From Balneolaceae bacterium (GTDB taxonomy: Bacteria > Bacteroidota > Rhodothermia > Balneolales > Balneolaceae), in NCBI GenBank assembly GCA_009711805.1, contig VEMX01000064.1, positions 1-35,122 of the forward strand: DNA of 35,122 bases, in the 5' to 3' direction. The notes beneath the pieces were generated by a model. That model did no database searches. It was not told where the DNA came from and saw nothing but the letters and a program-made list of their open reading frames with translations. The position numbers and the translations under genes were made by a program. The first letter of the stretch is position 1. The number at the start of each line of letters is the position of its first letter. This document shows positions 1 to 8,320 of this stretch, piece by piece.

Positions 1-117
1 GAATCAACGGCATGGGAAAAGGCCAGAAACAAGAAATCCAAAACAATCAATTGGCAATTCACAACAGACGATGCCCGAATAAAATTACACCGACTTTACC
101 CGACTTTTCAGGATTGA
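1..117 (+). pseudogene. IS630-family transposase, C-terminal 38 residues (cut by window edge)
   Basis: The frame is open from base 1 to a TGA at 115-117. The peptide includes INWQFTTDDARIKLHRLYP, which matches the well-known C-terminal tail of IS630-family DDE transposases (pattern W-x-F-T-T-x-D-A-R-x-K-L-x-x-L-Y-P). The catalytic core would lie to the left of the window, so it cannot be said whether the element is intact. Five bases after the stop there is a perfect 10-bp palindrome, acactagtgt (122-131), which may belong to the right end of the insertion sequence, but the left end is not available for comparison. The family call is from memory of the motif. Confidence 0.75.
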
Positions 118-356
118 CATGACACTAGTGTAAGCTTAATAGCATTCATTACAATTATATTTAGTTATGGTTTTATCTAGTAGTTAAAAAAAAAAATTAA
201 ATAAAACGCAAATTTTCTTGATTTCTGAGTTCAACAAAAAAATCGTAATTGGCCCATGCTGCTCAATCGAGATAAGAAAGTACAGATATCGCTCTTCTTT
301 CTAAACCATTAATAGTAAAAGCTGAAATTATTATTACCAGCCAGAACTGTGTTTCA
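118..356. other. AT-rich spacer between IS630 remnant and HAD gene
   Basis: No coding frame here is supported. The stretch holds the acactagtgt palindrome (122-131), which may be in the IS right end, and an A-rich run near 187-197. It lies downstream of both neighbours (the transposase on plus, the HAD gene on minus), so promoters are not expected. No clear hairpin plus T-tract terminator was found. Confidence 0.4.
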
Positions 357-1061
357 TTACTCTACACCCAGTACCCTCTGTAATTCTTCAAAATCATCAA
401 ATACAAGATCTGCAAGCTGCCGACCTTGCTCTATGGGCCCCAGAGTATACCAAGCCACCTGCCACCCAGCCTTAGTACCGCCTTTCACATCAGAAGTCAG
501 AGAATCACCTACATATAAAATGCTTCCCCTGCTTACACCTGCCAATTCTGTTGAATGATCAAAAATTTGGGGGTGCGGCTTCATCACACCTAAATCCTCA
601 GAAATTACAATGTGTGAAGCCGTACGCTCCAGCTCAAATTGAGTAATTTTAAGGCGCTGGGTTTCAGCAAAACCATTAGTAATGATTCCTACCGGGTAAG
701 CTTCTGCAATTTTTTCATAAGCTGCCTTTGCCCCTTCAATCCACTCCCAGTGATTCCGGTAATAATTCATATACGTAATCCCGGCCTCTTCGTATTTCGA
801 TTCATCTACTCCCAGCTCCCGGAATGTTTCCTCAAATCTACGCCGGTGCAATATATGACGATCGATTTCACCCCGGCCATATTCCTCCCATAAACCTTTG
901 TTGATGTGGTGATAAGTGTCCACGAGTTTTTCTTCCGAAATCCCATTAAACATCTCGAAATGTTGGTGGACATCGCGGAGACCTGCCTGTTCTGCCTTTT
1001 TGTGATTTAGCAGTGTGTCATCTAAGTCAAAATAAATGAATTGAGGAGTTTGCAGTGACAA
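357..1061 (-). CDS. yjjG: YjjG/YfnB-type HAD hydrolase (nucleotide 5'-phosphatase)
   Basis: A 234-residue haloacid dehalogenase-superfamily phosphatase. Motif I is FDLDDTLL (Asp12 nucleophile, Asp14 acid/base), motif II is GIITNGF, the motif III lysine lies in GVMKPHPQIF, and motif IV is GDSLTSD. The cap region with NKGLWEEY and the VISEDLGVMKP stretch resemble E. coli YjjG, a house-cleaning phosphatase active on non-canonical pyrimidine nucleotides; that substrate is inferred from family. The start is a TTG: no in-frame ATG lies near the N-terminus, and starting here puts motif I at the usual distance. The gene stands alone and is divergent from lemA across 89 bp that must hold both promoters. 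Confidence 0.85.
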   Translation of the reverse strand: MSLQTPQFIYFDLDDTLLNHKKAEQAGLRDVHQHFEMFNGISEEKLVDTYHHINKGLWEEYGRGEIDRHILHRRRFEETFRELGVDESKYEEAGITYMNYYRNHWEWIEGAKAAYEKIAEAYPVGIITNGFAETQRLKITQFELERTASHIVISEDLGVMKPHPQIFDHSTELAGVSRGSILYVGDSLTSDVKGGTKAGWQVAWYTLGPIEQGRQLADLVFDDFEELQRVLGVE

Positions 1062-1150
1062 TGGAATAGTTTTTGATTAATATTTAGAGCTGAACAAAAG
1101 AACAGTTCGCTCGTAGCAAGGGCACAAAATAAACAACTAATACATCTATC

Positions 1151-1741
1151 ATGAAAGCAAAAATTTTAGTAGTCGTTGGTATTTTTGTTCTATTTGTCGT
1201 TTACGGCATCAGCGTAAATAACGGACTCGTCGAAAAACAAGAATCTGTCAACAGCGCATGGGCCCAGGTAGAAAATCAATATCAGAGAAGAGCCGATTTG
1301 GTACCAAATCTTGTAAACACCGTTAAAGGTGCTGCAGATTTTGAACAAGAAACCCTCACCCAGGTTATTGAAGCTCGCAGTAAAGCTACTTCTGTAAATA
1401 TTAGCGCTAATGATCTTAGCAATCCCGCTAAATTCAAGCAATTTCAGCAGGCACAGAGTCAGCTTTCCGGAGCATTATCCCGCTTATTGGTAACCGTTGA
1501 GCGCTATCCGGAACTTAAAGCCAATCAAAATTTTCGTGACCTGCAGGCTCAGCTTGAAGGCACCGAAAATCGTATTTCCACAGAACGAATGCGGTTTAAC
1601 GAAGCAGCCCAACGATATAACACCTCGGTACGAAAGTTTCCGGCCAGTTTAATCGCTTCTATCTCCGGCTTTGATCAAAAAGAATATTTCCAAGCCGAAG
1701 AAGGATCACAGGAAGCACCCACGGTAGATTTCAGTAATTAA
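1151..1741 (+). CDS. lemA: LemA family membrane-anchored protein
   Basis: 196 residues. An N-terminal hydrophobic segment (about residues 5-22) is followed by the helical LemA domain, with the signature region NSAWAQVENQYQRRADLVPN and the downstream NTVKG, family hallmarks. LemA proteins are inner-membrane anchored with the helical domain outside; the molecular role is not settled. Length is typical. It is the first gene of a run with two TPM-domain proteins (86 bp to the next start, whose gene then overlaps the third). LemA plus TPM proteins is a recurrent arrangement in Bacteroidota. Confidence 0.9.
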   Translation: MKAKILVVVGIFVLFVVYGISVNNGLVEKQESVNSAWAQVENQYQRRADLVPNLVNTVKGAADFEQETLTQVIEARSKATSVNISANDLSNPAKFKQFQQAQSQLSGALSRLLVTVERYPELKANQNFRDLQAQLEGTENRISTERMRFNEAAQRYNTSVRKFPASLIASISGFDQKEYFQAEEGSQEAPTVDFSN

Positions 1742-1826
1742 ATAAACAGGAGATGTGCGACATTAGATATAAGATCATAATCAAAAATCTGTCTTGCATC
1801 TCAAATCCTTTATCCAATATCTGTAT

Positions 1827-2273
1827 ATGTCAAAGTTTCTATCAAAAAGTCAGGAAGAATCCATTGTTGAGGCAATCAAAGAAGCCGAAACAGAAACCTC
1901 CGGTGAAATTCGGGTTCATATTGAGCGTAAATGCAAAGCCGAAGATCCGGTAGGCCGAGCCAAAGAAGTTTTTGCTGAACTGGAAATGCATGAAACCGAG
2001 CTCCGCAATGGAGTGATCGTATATGTAGCCTCCAAAGATCACAAAGTAGCAATTTGGGGTGATGAAGGCATTCATCAAAAAGTAGGCCAGGAGTTTTGGG
2101 AAGAGGAAGTGAAATTGTTGGTAAAGTATTTTCAAGCCGAAGATCATGAAACCGGACTTAAAGAAGTAGTACTTCAAATCGGCCATAAACTTAAAGAAAA
2201 CTTCCCTTACCAGAGTGATGATATCGACGAATTATCTAACGAAATCAGTTACAACAAAGAGGACGATGCGTAA
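1827..2273 (+). CDS. TPM-domain protein, cytoplasmic-looking short form
   Basis: 148 residues from the ATG at 1827; an upstream in-frame TTG at 1794 would add 11 residues but lacks a ribosome binding site. No signal peptide or membrane segment is visible. The body (ETSGEIRVHIERKC, NGVIVYVASKDHKVAIWGDEG, VLQIGHKLKENFP) follows the TPM (PF04536) pattern seen in the companion exported protein encoded next. The family was once linked to phosphatase activity from a plant homologue, but function in bacteria is unproven. The stop overlaps the next start by 8 bases, so translation is probably coupled. Confidence 0.8.
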   Translation: MSKFLSKSQEESIVEAIKEAETETSGEIRVHIERKCKAEDPVGRAKEVFAELEMHETELRNGVIVYVASKDHKVAIWGDEGIHQKVGQEFWEEEVKLLVKYFQAEDHETGLKEVVLQIGHKLKENFPYQSDDIDELSNEISYNKEDDA

Positions 2274-3018
2274 ATTATCTTTACTTTTAGTACTAATACT
2301 TCTTTTTGGCAATGGCCTTTTTGCCCAGGATTTCTTACCTGAAAAACCCGTGGGCATGGTGAACGACTTTGCCGACATGCTTAGCTCTTCGGAGGAACAG
2401 CGGCTCAACCGTAAACTCACCAACTACCGGGATACTACCACCAATGCAATAGCTGTTGCAACCATCGAGAGCTTAAATGGTTATTCGAGGCAAGAAATTG
2501 CTACTACTCTTTTTAATAAATGGCGTATGTGGGAAGGAGAACGCTATAATGGCGTCCTTATATTAATTTCGAGGCAAGACCAGGAAATTCAGATTGAAGT
2601 AGGTTATGGGCTGGAAGGAGCTATTCCGGATGCTATGGCTAATCGTATCTATGCGGATATTATAGTACCTAATTTTAGAGACGGAGAGGTATATAAAGGA
2701 CTTAATCGGGCTACTGATGCCATGATTCAGCTTGCAGCTGGTGAATTTGAAGGCTTCCCTGAAAAAAACACCTCTGATTTCGATATTCCGGTCGACCTCA
2801 TCCTCTTTTTCGTTATTCTTATTTTCTTTCTTATCTCGCGCAGAGGTGGTGGGAGAGGCCGACGCAGACATTCTCTTGGGTCCAATGGTATCATTTTCTT
2901 TGGCGGCGGCTTCGGCGGCGGAGGATTTGGTAGTGGAGGCGGAGGCGGTGGATTTGGCGGTTTCTCTGGTGGAGGCGGCTTTGGGTCTGGCGGAGGAGGA
3001 GCCGGTGGGGGCTGGTAG
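2266..3018 (+). CDS. YgcG-like exported TPM-domain protein with glycine-rich tail
   Basis: 250 residues from the ATG at 2266 (AAAGAGG at 2257-2262 just before it); longer in-frame starts lie inside the previous gene. A signal peptide (MRKLSLLLVLILLFGNGLFA, cleavage near AQ) leads to a TPM domain (FADMLSSSEEQRL, GVLILISRQDQEIQIEVGYG, LEGAIPDAMANRIY), then a transmembrane helix (DLILFFVILIFFLISRR), an Arg/Gly patch and a glycine-rich low-complexity C-terminus ending GGGW. This architecture is that of YgcG-type proteins found beside LemA. Topology puts the TPM domain in the periplasm and the Gly tail in the cytoplasm. Biochemical role unknown. Confidence 0.85.
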   Translation: MRKLSLLLVLILLFGNGLFAQDFLPEKPVGMVNDFADMLSSSEEQRLNRKLTNYRDTTTNAIAVATIESLNGYSRQEIATTLFNKWRMWEGERYNGVLILISRQDQEIQIEVGYGLEGAIPDAMANRIYADIIVPNFRDGEVYKGLNRATDAMIQLAAGEFEGFPEKNTSDFDIPVDLILFFVILIFFLISRRGGGRGRRRHSLGSNGIIFFGGGFGGGGFGSGGGGGGFGGFSGGGGFGSGGGGAGGGW

Positions 3019-3105
3019 CTTTCTGAAGCTACAATACAATAATGAATGCTATATAAGGGCTTTGAAAAAGCAGGGATTTTGTTCAATGTCAAGGCCAGAA
3101 GGAGA

Positions 3106-3144
3106 TTGAAACCGCAGCATATACCCCATATGCGAGGATTTCAA
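3106..3144. repeat. Two-step dyad between convergent genes
   Basis: Outer arms ttgaaa (3106-3111) and tttcaa (3139-3144), inner arms gcatat (3117-3122) and atatgc (3128-3133), separated by equal 5-base internal gaps. It sits in the 222-bp gap between the tail-to-tail YgcG-like and methionine gamma-lyase genes. There is no T-tract, so it is not a classical terminator. A second perfect 12-bp palindrome, tctacatgtaga, lies at 3193-3204. Function unknown. Confidence 0.3.
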
Positions 3145-3240
3145 CCGACGGATAACCCAGACATTGGGCAAAAAACCAGTTTTACAAAGTTTTCTACATG
3201 TAGATTAGTCCTATTGCATCCAACATGTAGCATAGCATTA

Positions 3241-4476
3241 TTAGCATTTTTCTAAGGCCTGTTCCAAATCTTCTATAATATCTTCAGCGGCTTCAATACC
3301 CGCGGAAAGCCGTACCAGCCCGTCGGTAATTCCTGCTTTTTCTTTTATTTCAGGATCTACCACTGAATGCGTCATAGAAGCTGGATGTTGAATTAAAGAA
3401 TCGACAGCTCCAAGGCTTACTGCCAGGGTACATAATTGTACATTATTCATAAGAGTTACTCCCCCTTCGAACCCCGAGCTCAATTCAAAACTAATCATAC
3501 CGCCATATCCTTGTTTCATAACTGCAGATGCCAGTTTATGCTGTGGGTGAGTTTCCAGCCCCGGGTAGAACACTTTATCTATTTTGGGGTGTTGTTCGAG
3601 ATACCGGGCTACCTTCATACCGTTAGCCGCATGCTGTTTCATCCTCAGGGGTAGCGTTTTTATACCGTTTGTGGTAAGCCATGCATCCATAGGACCAGCT
3701 ATACCTCCCAGATTTTTACGAAAAACCCAGGTTTCTTCATTTTCAAATAATTCATCTTTTGCGACAAGTGCACCGCCTATAATACTTCCATGCCCACCCA
3801 TGTACTTGGTGGTTGAATGAGCTACAATATCGGCACCCAGCTCCAGTGGCTGAATATGATACGGGGTTGCAAACGTGTTATCCACCATCACCAACGCATC
3901 ATAAGCGGCAGCCAATTTAGCAATACCTTCAATATCGGAAAGGGTCAGTGTTGGGTTTGCAATACTCTCAAGGATTATAAGCCGTGTGTCCGGATTTTGC
4001 TTTAGCTCCATTTCAACCAGAAACAAATCAGAAGTATCTACAAAAGAAACAGTCATTCCCATGGGTTCTGCTTCTTCCTTTAAAAATTGGCTGGTGCATC
4101 CATATAAAGCATCCTGAGCTATTATATGTTTTCCGTGGGCTACACTTAATATACCAGTAGTAATAGCGGCCATCCCACTCCCGAAAGCCATGCCGCTGTA
4201 TTCATCGGCATCATCCAGTCCAAATGTTTCCAATGCACAAACAGCTCTTTCCAGTTCTTCTACGGTAGGGTTGGCAATACGTGAATACACATGGCTTGCT
4301 CCTCCCTCCTCGTTTCTAAATGCTTTAGCGCCTGACTCTACATTTTCAAACACAAATGTTGACGTCTGATAAATGGGGGTAGTGTGTGATCCATATTGAT
4401 CTCTTTTTCCTTTACCCGCATGTACAGCTATAGATTCCAGTCTCTTTCTGTCGCGTTTATTCTTTGTCTCTATCAT
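3241..4476 (-). CDS. megL: Methionine gamma-lyase (PLP-dependent trans-sulfuration family)
   Basis: 411 residues, Cys/Met-metabolism PLP enzyme family. Visible sites: Tyr64/Arg66 in YSRIANPT, Tyr125 in ALYGCT, Asp199 in VMVDNTFATPYH and the Schiff-base Lys224 in HSTTKYMGGHG. Residue 127, just after Tyr-Gly, is cysteine (YGCT). Methionine gamma-lyases carry Cys here (Cys116 in Pseudomonas putida), whereas cystathionine gamma-synthase and gamma-lyase usually have Gly (YGGT). I therefore prefer L-methionine to methanethiol, 2-oxobutyrate and ammonia; cystathionine or homocysteine lyase remain alternatives. The start overlaps the preceding Lrp/AsnC gene by 20 bases, with AAGGA only two bases before the ATG, suggesting coupled translation and control by amino-acid level. 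Confidence 0.8.
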   Translation of the reverse strand: MIETKNKRDRKRLESIAVHAGKGKRDQYGSHTTPIYQTSTFVFENVESGAKAFRNEEGGASHVYSRIANPTVEELERAVCALETFGLDDADEYSGMAFGSGMAAITTGILSVAHGKHIIAQDALYGCTSQFLKEEAEPMGMTVSFVDTSDLFLVEMELKQNPDTRLIILESIANPTLTLSDIEGIAKLAAAYDALVMVDNTFATPYHIQPLELGADIVAHSTTKYMGGHGSIIGGALVAKDELFENEETWVFRKNLGGIAGPMDAWLTTNGIKTLPLRMKQHAANGMKVARYLEQHPKIDKVFYPGLETHPQHKLASAVMKQGYGGMISFELSSGFEGGVTLMNNVQLCTLAVSLGAVDSLIQHPASMTHSVVDPEIKEKAGITDGLVRLSAGIEAAEDIIEDLEQALEKC

Positions 4477-4948
4477 GGTCCTTCACCGGAATAATTGATT
4501 GCTCTTTAATAGTACTGAGCACAATACTTGTATGTACTCTCATTACATCTGGCAGGGTAGCCAGCTTCATTCTCAAAATCTGTTCGTAGTCCTTGGTATC
4601 TTTGGCTACAACCTGTAATAAAAAGTCGCCCTCCCCGGTAGTGTTATAGCAGGATAGTATTTCGGGAATCTCTTGAATGGCGGCGGTAAACTCTTCCAGC
4701 AGGTTAAGCTGATGGACGCTGAGTGTTACCGTTACGAACGCCGTAAATCCCTTACCCACCTTCTCTTTATTTATGTGGGCTGAATATCCTTCCACAACAC
4801 CTTCTCTCTCCAGTCTTCGAACTCGTTCGAGTGTTGGAGTTGTAGTTAATCCAATCCTCTTGGCCAGCTCGTTATTGGCTATCCTTCCTTCTTGTTGAAG
4901 GATCTCGATGATTTGTTTATCGATGTTATCCAATTTGACTGATTCCAT
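4457..4948 (-). CDS. Lrp/AsnC-family transcriptional regulator
   Basis: 163 residues. The N-terminal AsnC-type helix-turn-helix (DNIDKQIIEILQQEGRIANN to RVRRLEREGVVEGY) is followed by the RAM/ASNC ligand-binding domain (GKGFTAFVTVTL, YNTTGEGDFLLQVVAKD, THTS-like region VHTSIVLSTIKE). These proteins form dimers to octamers that bind AT-rich DNA and respond to amino acids. As it is upstream of and overlaps the methionine gamma-lyase gene, it probably controls its own operon with methionine or a related amino acid as signal (inference). Repeated AT-rich inverted repeats lie directly upstream at 4986-5083. Confidence 0.92.
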   Translation of the reverse strand: MESVKLDNIDKQIIEILQQEGRIANNELAKRIGLTTTPTLERVRRLEREGVVEGYSAHINKEKVGKGFTAFVTVTLSVHQLNLLEEFTAAIQEIPEILSCYNTTGEGDFLLQVVAKDTKDYEQILRMKLATLPDVMRVHTSIVLSTIKEQSIIPVKDHDRDKE

Positions 4949-4985
4949 GGAGAGGGCTGACTTTTAATTGCTATTAAATGTAATA

Positions 4986-5083
4986 AATAATTCTGTAATT
5001 ATGAATTATTAAAGATAAATATATCACAACATACTACAATAAAAGGATATAATTCTGTTAATAACATTTTTTCAGAATTATAT
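4986..5083. promoter_or_regulatory. Candidate Lrp/AsnC operator array and promoter region
   Basis: Two inverted repeats share a half-site. Near repeat: aataattc (4986-4993) and gaattatt (5003-5010), 9-base spacer. Far repeat: atataattctg (5047-5057) and cagaattatat (5073-5083), a perfect 11-bp pair with a 15-base spacer. The word ataattctg therefore occurs twice in direct and once in inverted orientation, in the 150 bp upstream of the Lrp-like gene. Repeated AT-rich dyads fit autoregulation by an Lrp octamer; binding is inferred. Confidence 0.5.
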
Positions 5084-5126
5084 ACTTATTCAAATGCTGA
5101 ATGTAACCTAGAACAAGTAAACATCT

Positions 5127-5161
5127 CAAAAAAACCCTGCAAGCGTTCAACTTACAGGGTT
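5127..5161 (-). terminator. Rho-independent terminator of the TetR-fadE operon
   Basis: On the minus strand, aaccctg with TAAG pairs with CTTG and cagggtt (arms 5133-5139 and 5155-5161 plus four inner pairs, one of them wobble), followed by seven T. It lies about 43 bases after the fadE stop codon. Confidence 0.85.
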
Positions 5162-5203
5162 AATATATCACAAGACTACCATCACTAACCTATATTTATC
5201 GAA

Positions 5204-7696
5204 TCATAATTTTGAGGCGACTTCCTCGGTAGGGAAACCATCCCCCGTCGGGCTGACTGTAGTTTCATTCATATACTCATCCAGTGTAAATTCATCGACC
5301 TGAATAGCATCGGCCCGTGCTTCTTCCGCTTTTTTTATCAAATCGGCTTCGGGGGATGTTAAAATCCCTTTCTCCAGTGCTGATTCTATGAGCTCAGAAT
5401 ATGGCGCTTTTGGAAGGTTCCCGGACTTTTTAGCTTTGTATAATTTTTTGTAAACAGGCTGAGCCTCTATCGTGAGATCAAATGCTTGCTCATACCGGCC
5501 AAGTGCTTCTTTGGGATCACCAGGTATAAAGGCTCCTCCTGTAACACGGTTTCTGGAAGCGCCGGGTGTCTGCATTGCTCGTGCCACCTGATGTCCCAGT
5601 TTATCGGTGGGCTTGGTACCAATGGGGTTTAACCTTGACCAAACACCAATTAAACGAAATGCCCAGCTTAATCCCGGAACTTTTATTTCCCTTAGTATTC
5701 CTTCAAATGCATCCTGAATACGATAAAAACTGTACTCCATAGCCCAGTCAAAATATGGACGATCTTCTTGCTGGCGGCCTTCAGCCTCAAATCTTTTCAG
5801 GGTAGCTGAAGCCAGGTACATAAAGCTGAGTATATCGGCATAGCGGCCTCCGATTTTTTCCTTCATCTTTAATGCTCCTCCATATGATCCTAAGGCTATA
5901 TCTGCGAAAAAGGCAAAAGAAGCCGATGTCCACGCTAATTTTCTAAAATACTTAGCCGAAGGACCGCTTACCGGCGAACCAGCTAACCATCCCCTGCTGA
6001 TACTCAGTAGAAATGCCCTTGTCTTATTTCTGACTACATGTCCAATATGCTTCCAGAAATTTTCATCAAAGGATGTTACATCCTTATTCATCAGGGCATC
6101 AATCTCGTTATAAGCATAAGGGTGGCACCGAATAGCTCCCTGCCCAAAGATCATCAGAGTTCGGGTTAATATGTTGGCTCCTTCTACCGTAATAGCAATA
6201 GGCATTGCCTGGTAGGTACTTGAAAAAATATTTCTCGGTCCGCGTGAAATCCCTGCTCCACCTACAATATCCATAGCATCGTTTACAATTTCCCGTCCCA
6301 ATTCGGTGAAATTATACTTAGCAATAGCCGTAACCACAGCCGGCTTGGCTCCCTGGTCCAGTCCACCCGTTGTATACCGGCGAGCCGCTTCCAGTAAATA
6401 AGTATAGCCTCCAATTCGGGCCATCGGCTCTTCAATTCCTTCAAACTTACCGATATTCAACCCAAACTGCTCCCGAATTGCTGCATAAGCACCAATAGCC
6501 CGTGTGGCAACTTTGGCACCACCCACGCTTTGGGCAGGTAAAGAAATACCCCGCCCTACCGCAAGAGATTCCATTAGCATACGCCAACCATTACCAGCCT
6601 GTTCTTTGCCCCCAATAATGGCACTGATGGGAACAACTACATTTTCTCCTCGAGTAGGGCAGTTATAGAATGGAATACCCAATGGGTCGTGGCGTTTACC
6701 TACCTCTACCCCTTCAGTATCAGTAGGAATAAGTGCACAGGTAATACCGAGATTAGTTTCTTCTCCCAACAAATGCTCCGGATCCTTTAATTTGAATGCC
6801 AGACCAAGCACCGTTGAGATAGCGGCCAGGGTAATATACCGTTTGTTCCAATTTAGCCGCAGATAAAGTTCTCCATCCTTCCCTTTAAAAACTTCACCAT
6901 CAGATCTCATACTCCCGGCATCTGAACCGGCAAAAGGTTCTGTAAGGGCGAAACAGGGAATTTCCTCACCTGAAGCCAATCCAGGCAGGTAGTTATTTTT
7001 CTGCTCATCCGTTCCGTAGTGAAGCAACAGTTCGGCAGGTCCAAGAGAGTTAGGCACCATTACGGTTGTAGCTAAAGGGCCACACCTGGAAGCCAGCTTG
7101 GCTACAATTGTACTATGGGCTGTGGCAGAAAAATCAAGTCCGCCATATTTTTCAGGGATGATGAGGCCAAAAAACTTCTGTTTACGCATGTAATCCCAGG
7201 CTTCTTCCGTAAATCCTTTGCGAACCATTACGTCCCAGTCGCTAACCATTTTGCAAAGTTCCTCTACCGGACCATCAACAAATGCCTGTTCTTTATCAGT
7301 CAGGTTTGGATAGTCTTCATTTAGAATGCGTTTGAAATCGGGTTTTCCTGAAAAGAGTTCGCCTTCAACCCATACGGTTCCGGCTTCAATGGCTGTTTGT
7401 TCAGTCTCAGAAATTGTAGGAAGAAAATTCAGGGCATCCAGTAACTTCATAATCGGACTGCTGAGCAATGCTCTTCGCAGCGGCTTCACATTAAAGATCA
7501 ACACAAGAACGGTATAAACTATAAATATCCAGCCAGGGGCATTTAATCCTGCTAATCCAGCATAACCTGCTACAGCCCAAACCCACAACGGAGCCCCGGT
7601 ATAAGCCAGCATTAGCAATACGACTACCGCTCCTCCAATCGATGCCCAAAGCGGGATATCGCCAAAAAATCCGAGTAAATTTACTATAGTATCCAT
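5204..7696 (-). CDS. fadE: Acyl-CoA dehydrogenase, FadE type
   Basis: 830 residues, close to the ~814 of E. coli FadE. The first ~75 residues contain two or three hydrophobic segments (ASIGGAVVVLLMLAYTGA; GWIFIVYTVLVLIFNV), implying membrane association. The acyl-CoA dehydrogenase fold follows (FALTEPFAGSDAGSMRSDG; AVGRGISLPAQSVGGAK), and the FadE-type signature VEGANILTRTLMIFGQGAIR contains the likely catalytic base Glu505. The remaining C-terminal third is the FadE-specific extension. It catalyses the first step of beta-oxidation (acyl-CoA to trans-2-enoyl-CoA, FAD-dependent). It lies 15 bp downstream of a TetR gene, with a good ribosome binding site (AGGAG, seven bases before ATG), and ends at a terminator, so the two genes form an operon. 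Confidence 0.93.
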   Translation of the reverse strand: MDTIVNLLGFFGDIPLWASIGGAVVVLLMLAYTGAPLWVWAVAGYAGLAGLNAPGWIFIVYTVLVLIFNVKPLRRALLSSPIMKLLDALNFLPTISETEQTAIEAGTVWVEGELFSGKPDFKRILNEDYPNLTDKEQAFVDGPVEELCKMVSDWDVMVRKGFTEEAWDYMRKQKFFGLIIPEKYGGLDFSATAHSTIVAKLASRCGPLATTVMVPNSLGPAELLLHYGTDEQKNNYLPGLASGEEIPCFALTEPFAGSDAGSMRSDGEVFKGKDGELYLRLNWNKRYITLAAISTVLGLAFKLKDPEHLLGEETNLGITCALIPTDTEGVEVGKRHDPLGIPFYNCPTRGENVVVPISAIIGGKEQAGNGWRMLMESLAVGRGISLPAQSVGGAKVATRAIGAYAAIREQFGLNIGKFEGIEEPMARIGGYTYLLEAARRYTTGGLDQGAKPAVVTAIAKYNFTELGREIVNDAMDIVGGAGISRGPRNIFSSTYQAMPIAITVEGANILTRTLMIFGQGAIRCHPYAYNEIDALMNKDVTSFDENFWKHIGHVVRNKTRAFLLSISRGWLAGSPVSGPSAKYFRKLAWTSASFAFFADIALGSYGGALKMKEKIGGRYADILSFMYLASATLKRFEAEGRQQEDRPYFDWAMEYSFYRIQDAFEGILREIKVPGLSWAFRLIGVWSRLNPIGTKPTDKLGHQVARAMQTPGASRNRVTGGAFIPGDPKEALGRYEQAFDLTIEAQPVYKKLYKAKKSGNLPKAPYSELIESALEKGILTSPEADLIKKAEEARADAIQVDEFTLDEYMNETTVSPTGDGFPTEEVASKL

Positions 7697-7711
7697 TTTT
7701 ATTCTCCTGGT

Positions 7712-8311
7712 TTATGACACTGTTGTTCGTACGAGAAACCCTTCTACAATATGATTAACAGATTCTTTTAAAAATTCTTTCCGATCAATACGGCTATCCA
7801 ATCGTTGATTTAGGACAACCGATACCACTCCATGCAATTGCGCCCAAATAGAGTATGCCGCCACCATTGGCTTTTCTACTTTTATAACTCTTTTGGCTAT
7901 GCCTTCCTGAATCGTTTTTACCAATAGTTCATAACACCGGCGGGCTTTCCTAAACTTTTCTTTGGGGTAGCGGGCCATAGCCTCTGAACGTACCATATAA
8001 ATAACCTGGTATTTTTCCGGCTTATTAAATGCAAAATCAACATAACCATTAATAATTGCCTCAAATCGATCGATTGGGCCATTCGCCTCTTCGGCAGCCA
8101 GTTCTATAGCTACACTTAATTCCTCTACCGACTCCTCAATCAAAGTATGGAGCAAATGATCCTTATTGTCAAAGTATAGGTATATACTTGTTGCAGAGAC
8201 TCCGATTTTGTTTGCAATCTTTCTCATAGATAGAGAACTATGGCCTTTCTCAAACAAAAAATGCCGGCTGGTTTCAAGTATCTGATCTCTTAAGGGTATC
8301 TCTTCATTCAT
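7712..8311 (-). CDS. TetR-family regulator, probable controller of fadE
   Basis: 199 residues. The N-terminal TetR helix-turn-helix (RDQILETSRHFLFEKGHSSL, MRKIANKIGVSATSIYLYFD, NKDHLL) is followed by an all-helical ligand/dimer domain (residues ~60-195). It lies directly upstream of fadE with a 15-bp gap, which suggests an acyl-CoA- or fatty-acid-responsive repressor analogous to FadR/PsrA-type TetR proteins; the ligand is inference only. Palindromic GTTAAC-rich DNA lies 10 bases upstream of its start codon, at the right place for autoregulation of the operon. Confidence 0.9.
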   Translation of the reverse strand: MNEEIPLRDQILETSRHFLFEKGHSSLSMRKIANKIGVSATSIYLYFDNKDHLLHTLIEESVEELSVAIELAAEEANGPIDRFEAIINGYVDFAFNKPEKYQVIYMVRSEAMARYPKEKFRKARRCYELLVKTIQEGIAKRVIKVEKPMVAAYSIWAQLHGVVSVVLNQRLDSRIDRKEFLKESVNHIVEGFLVRTTVS

Positions 8312-8320
8312 AATTTACTG

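Noticed and set aside
2563-3109. Long minus-strand and shifted plus-strand frames, including a proline-rich one, across the end of the YgcG-like gene.
   Set aside because: They are by-products of the glycine-rich GGN codons on the plus strand; the plus-strand gene with signal peptide, TPM domain and TM helix is clearly the real one.
4984-5100. Considered a riboswitch (SAM or similar) in front of the methionine lyase operon.
   Set aside because: The dyads are AT-rich DNA-type repeats lacking riboswitch core motifs, and the first gene is the regulator, fitting protein-DNA control.
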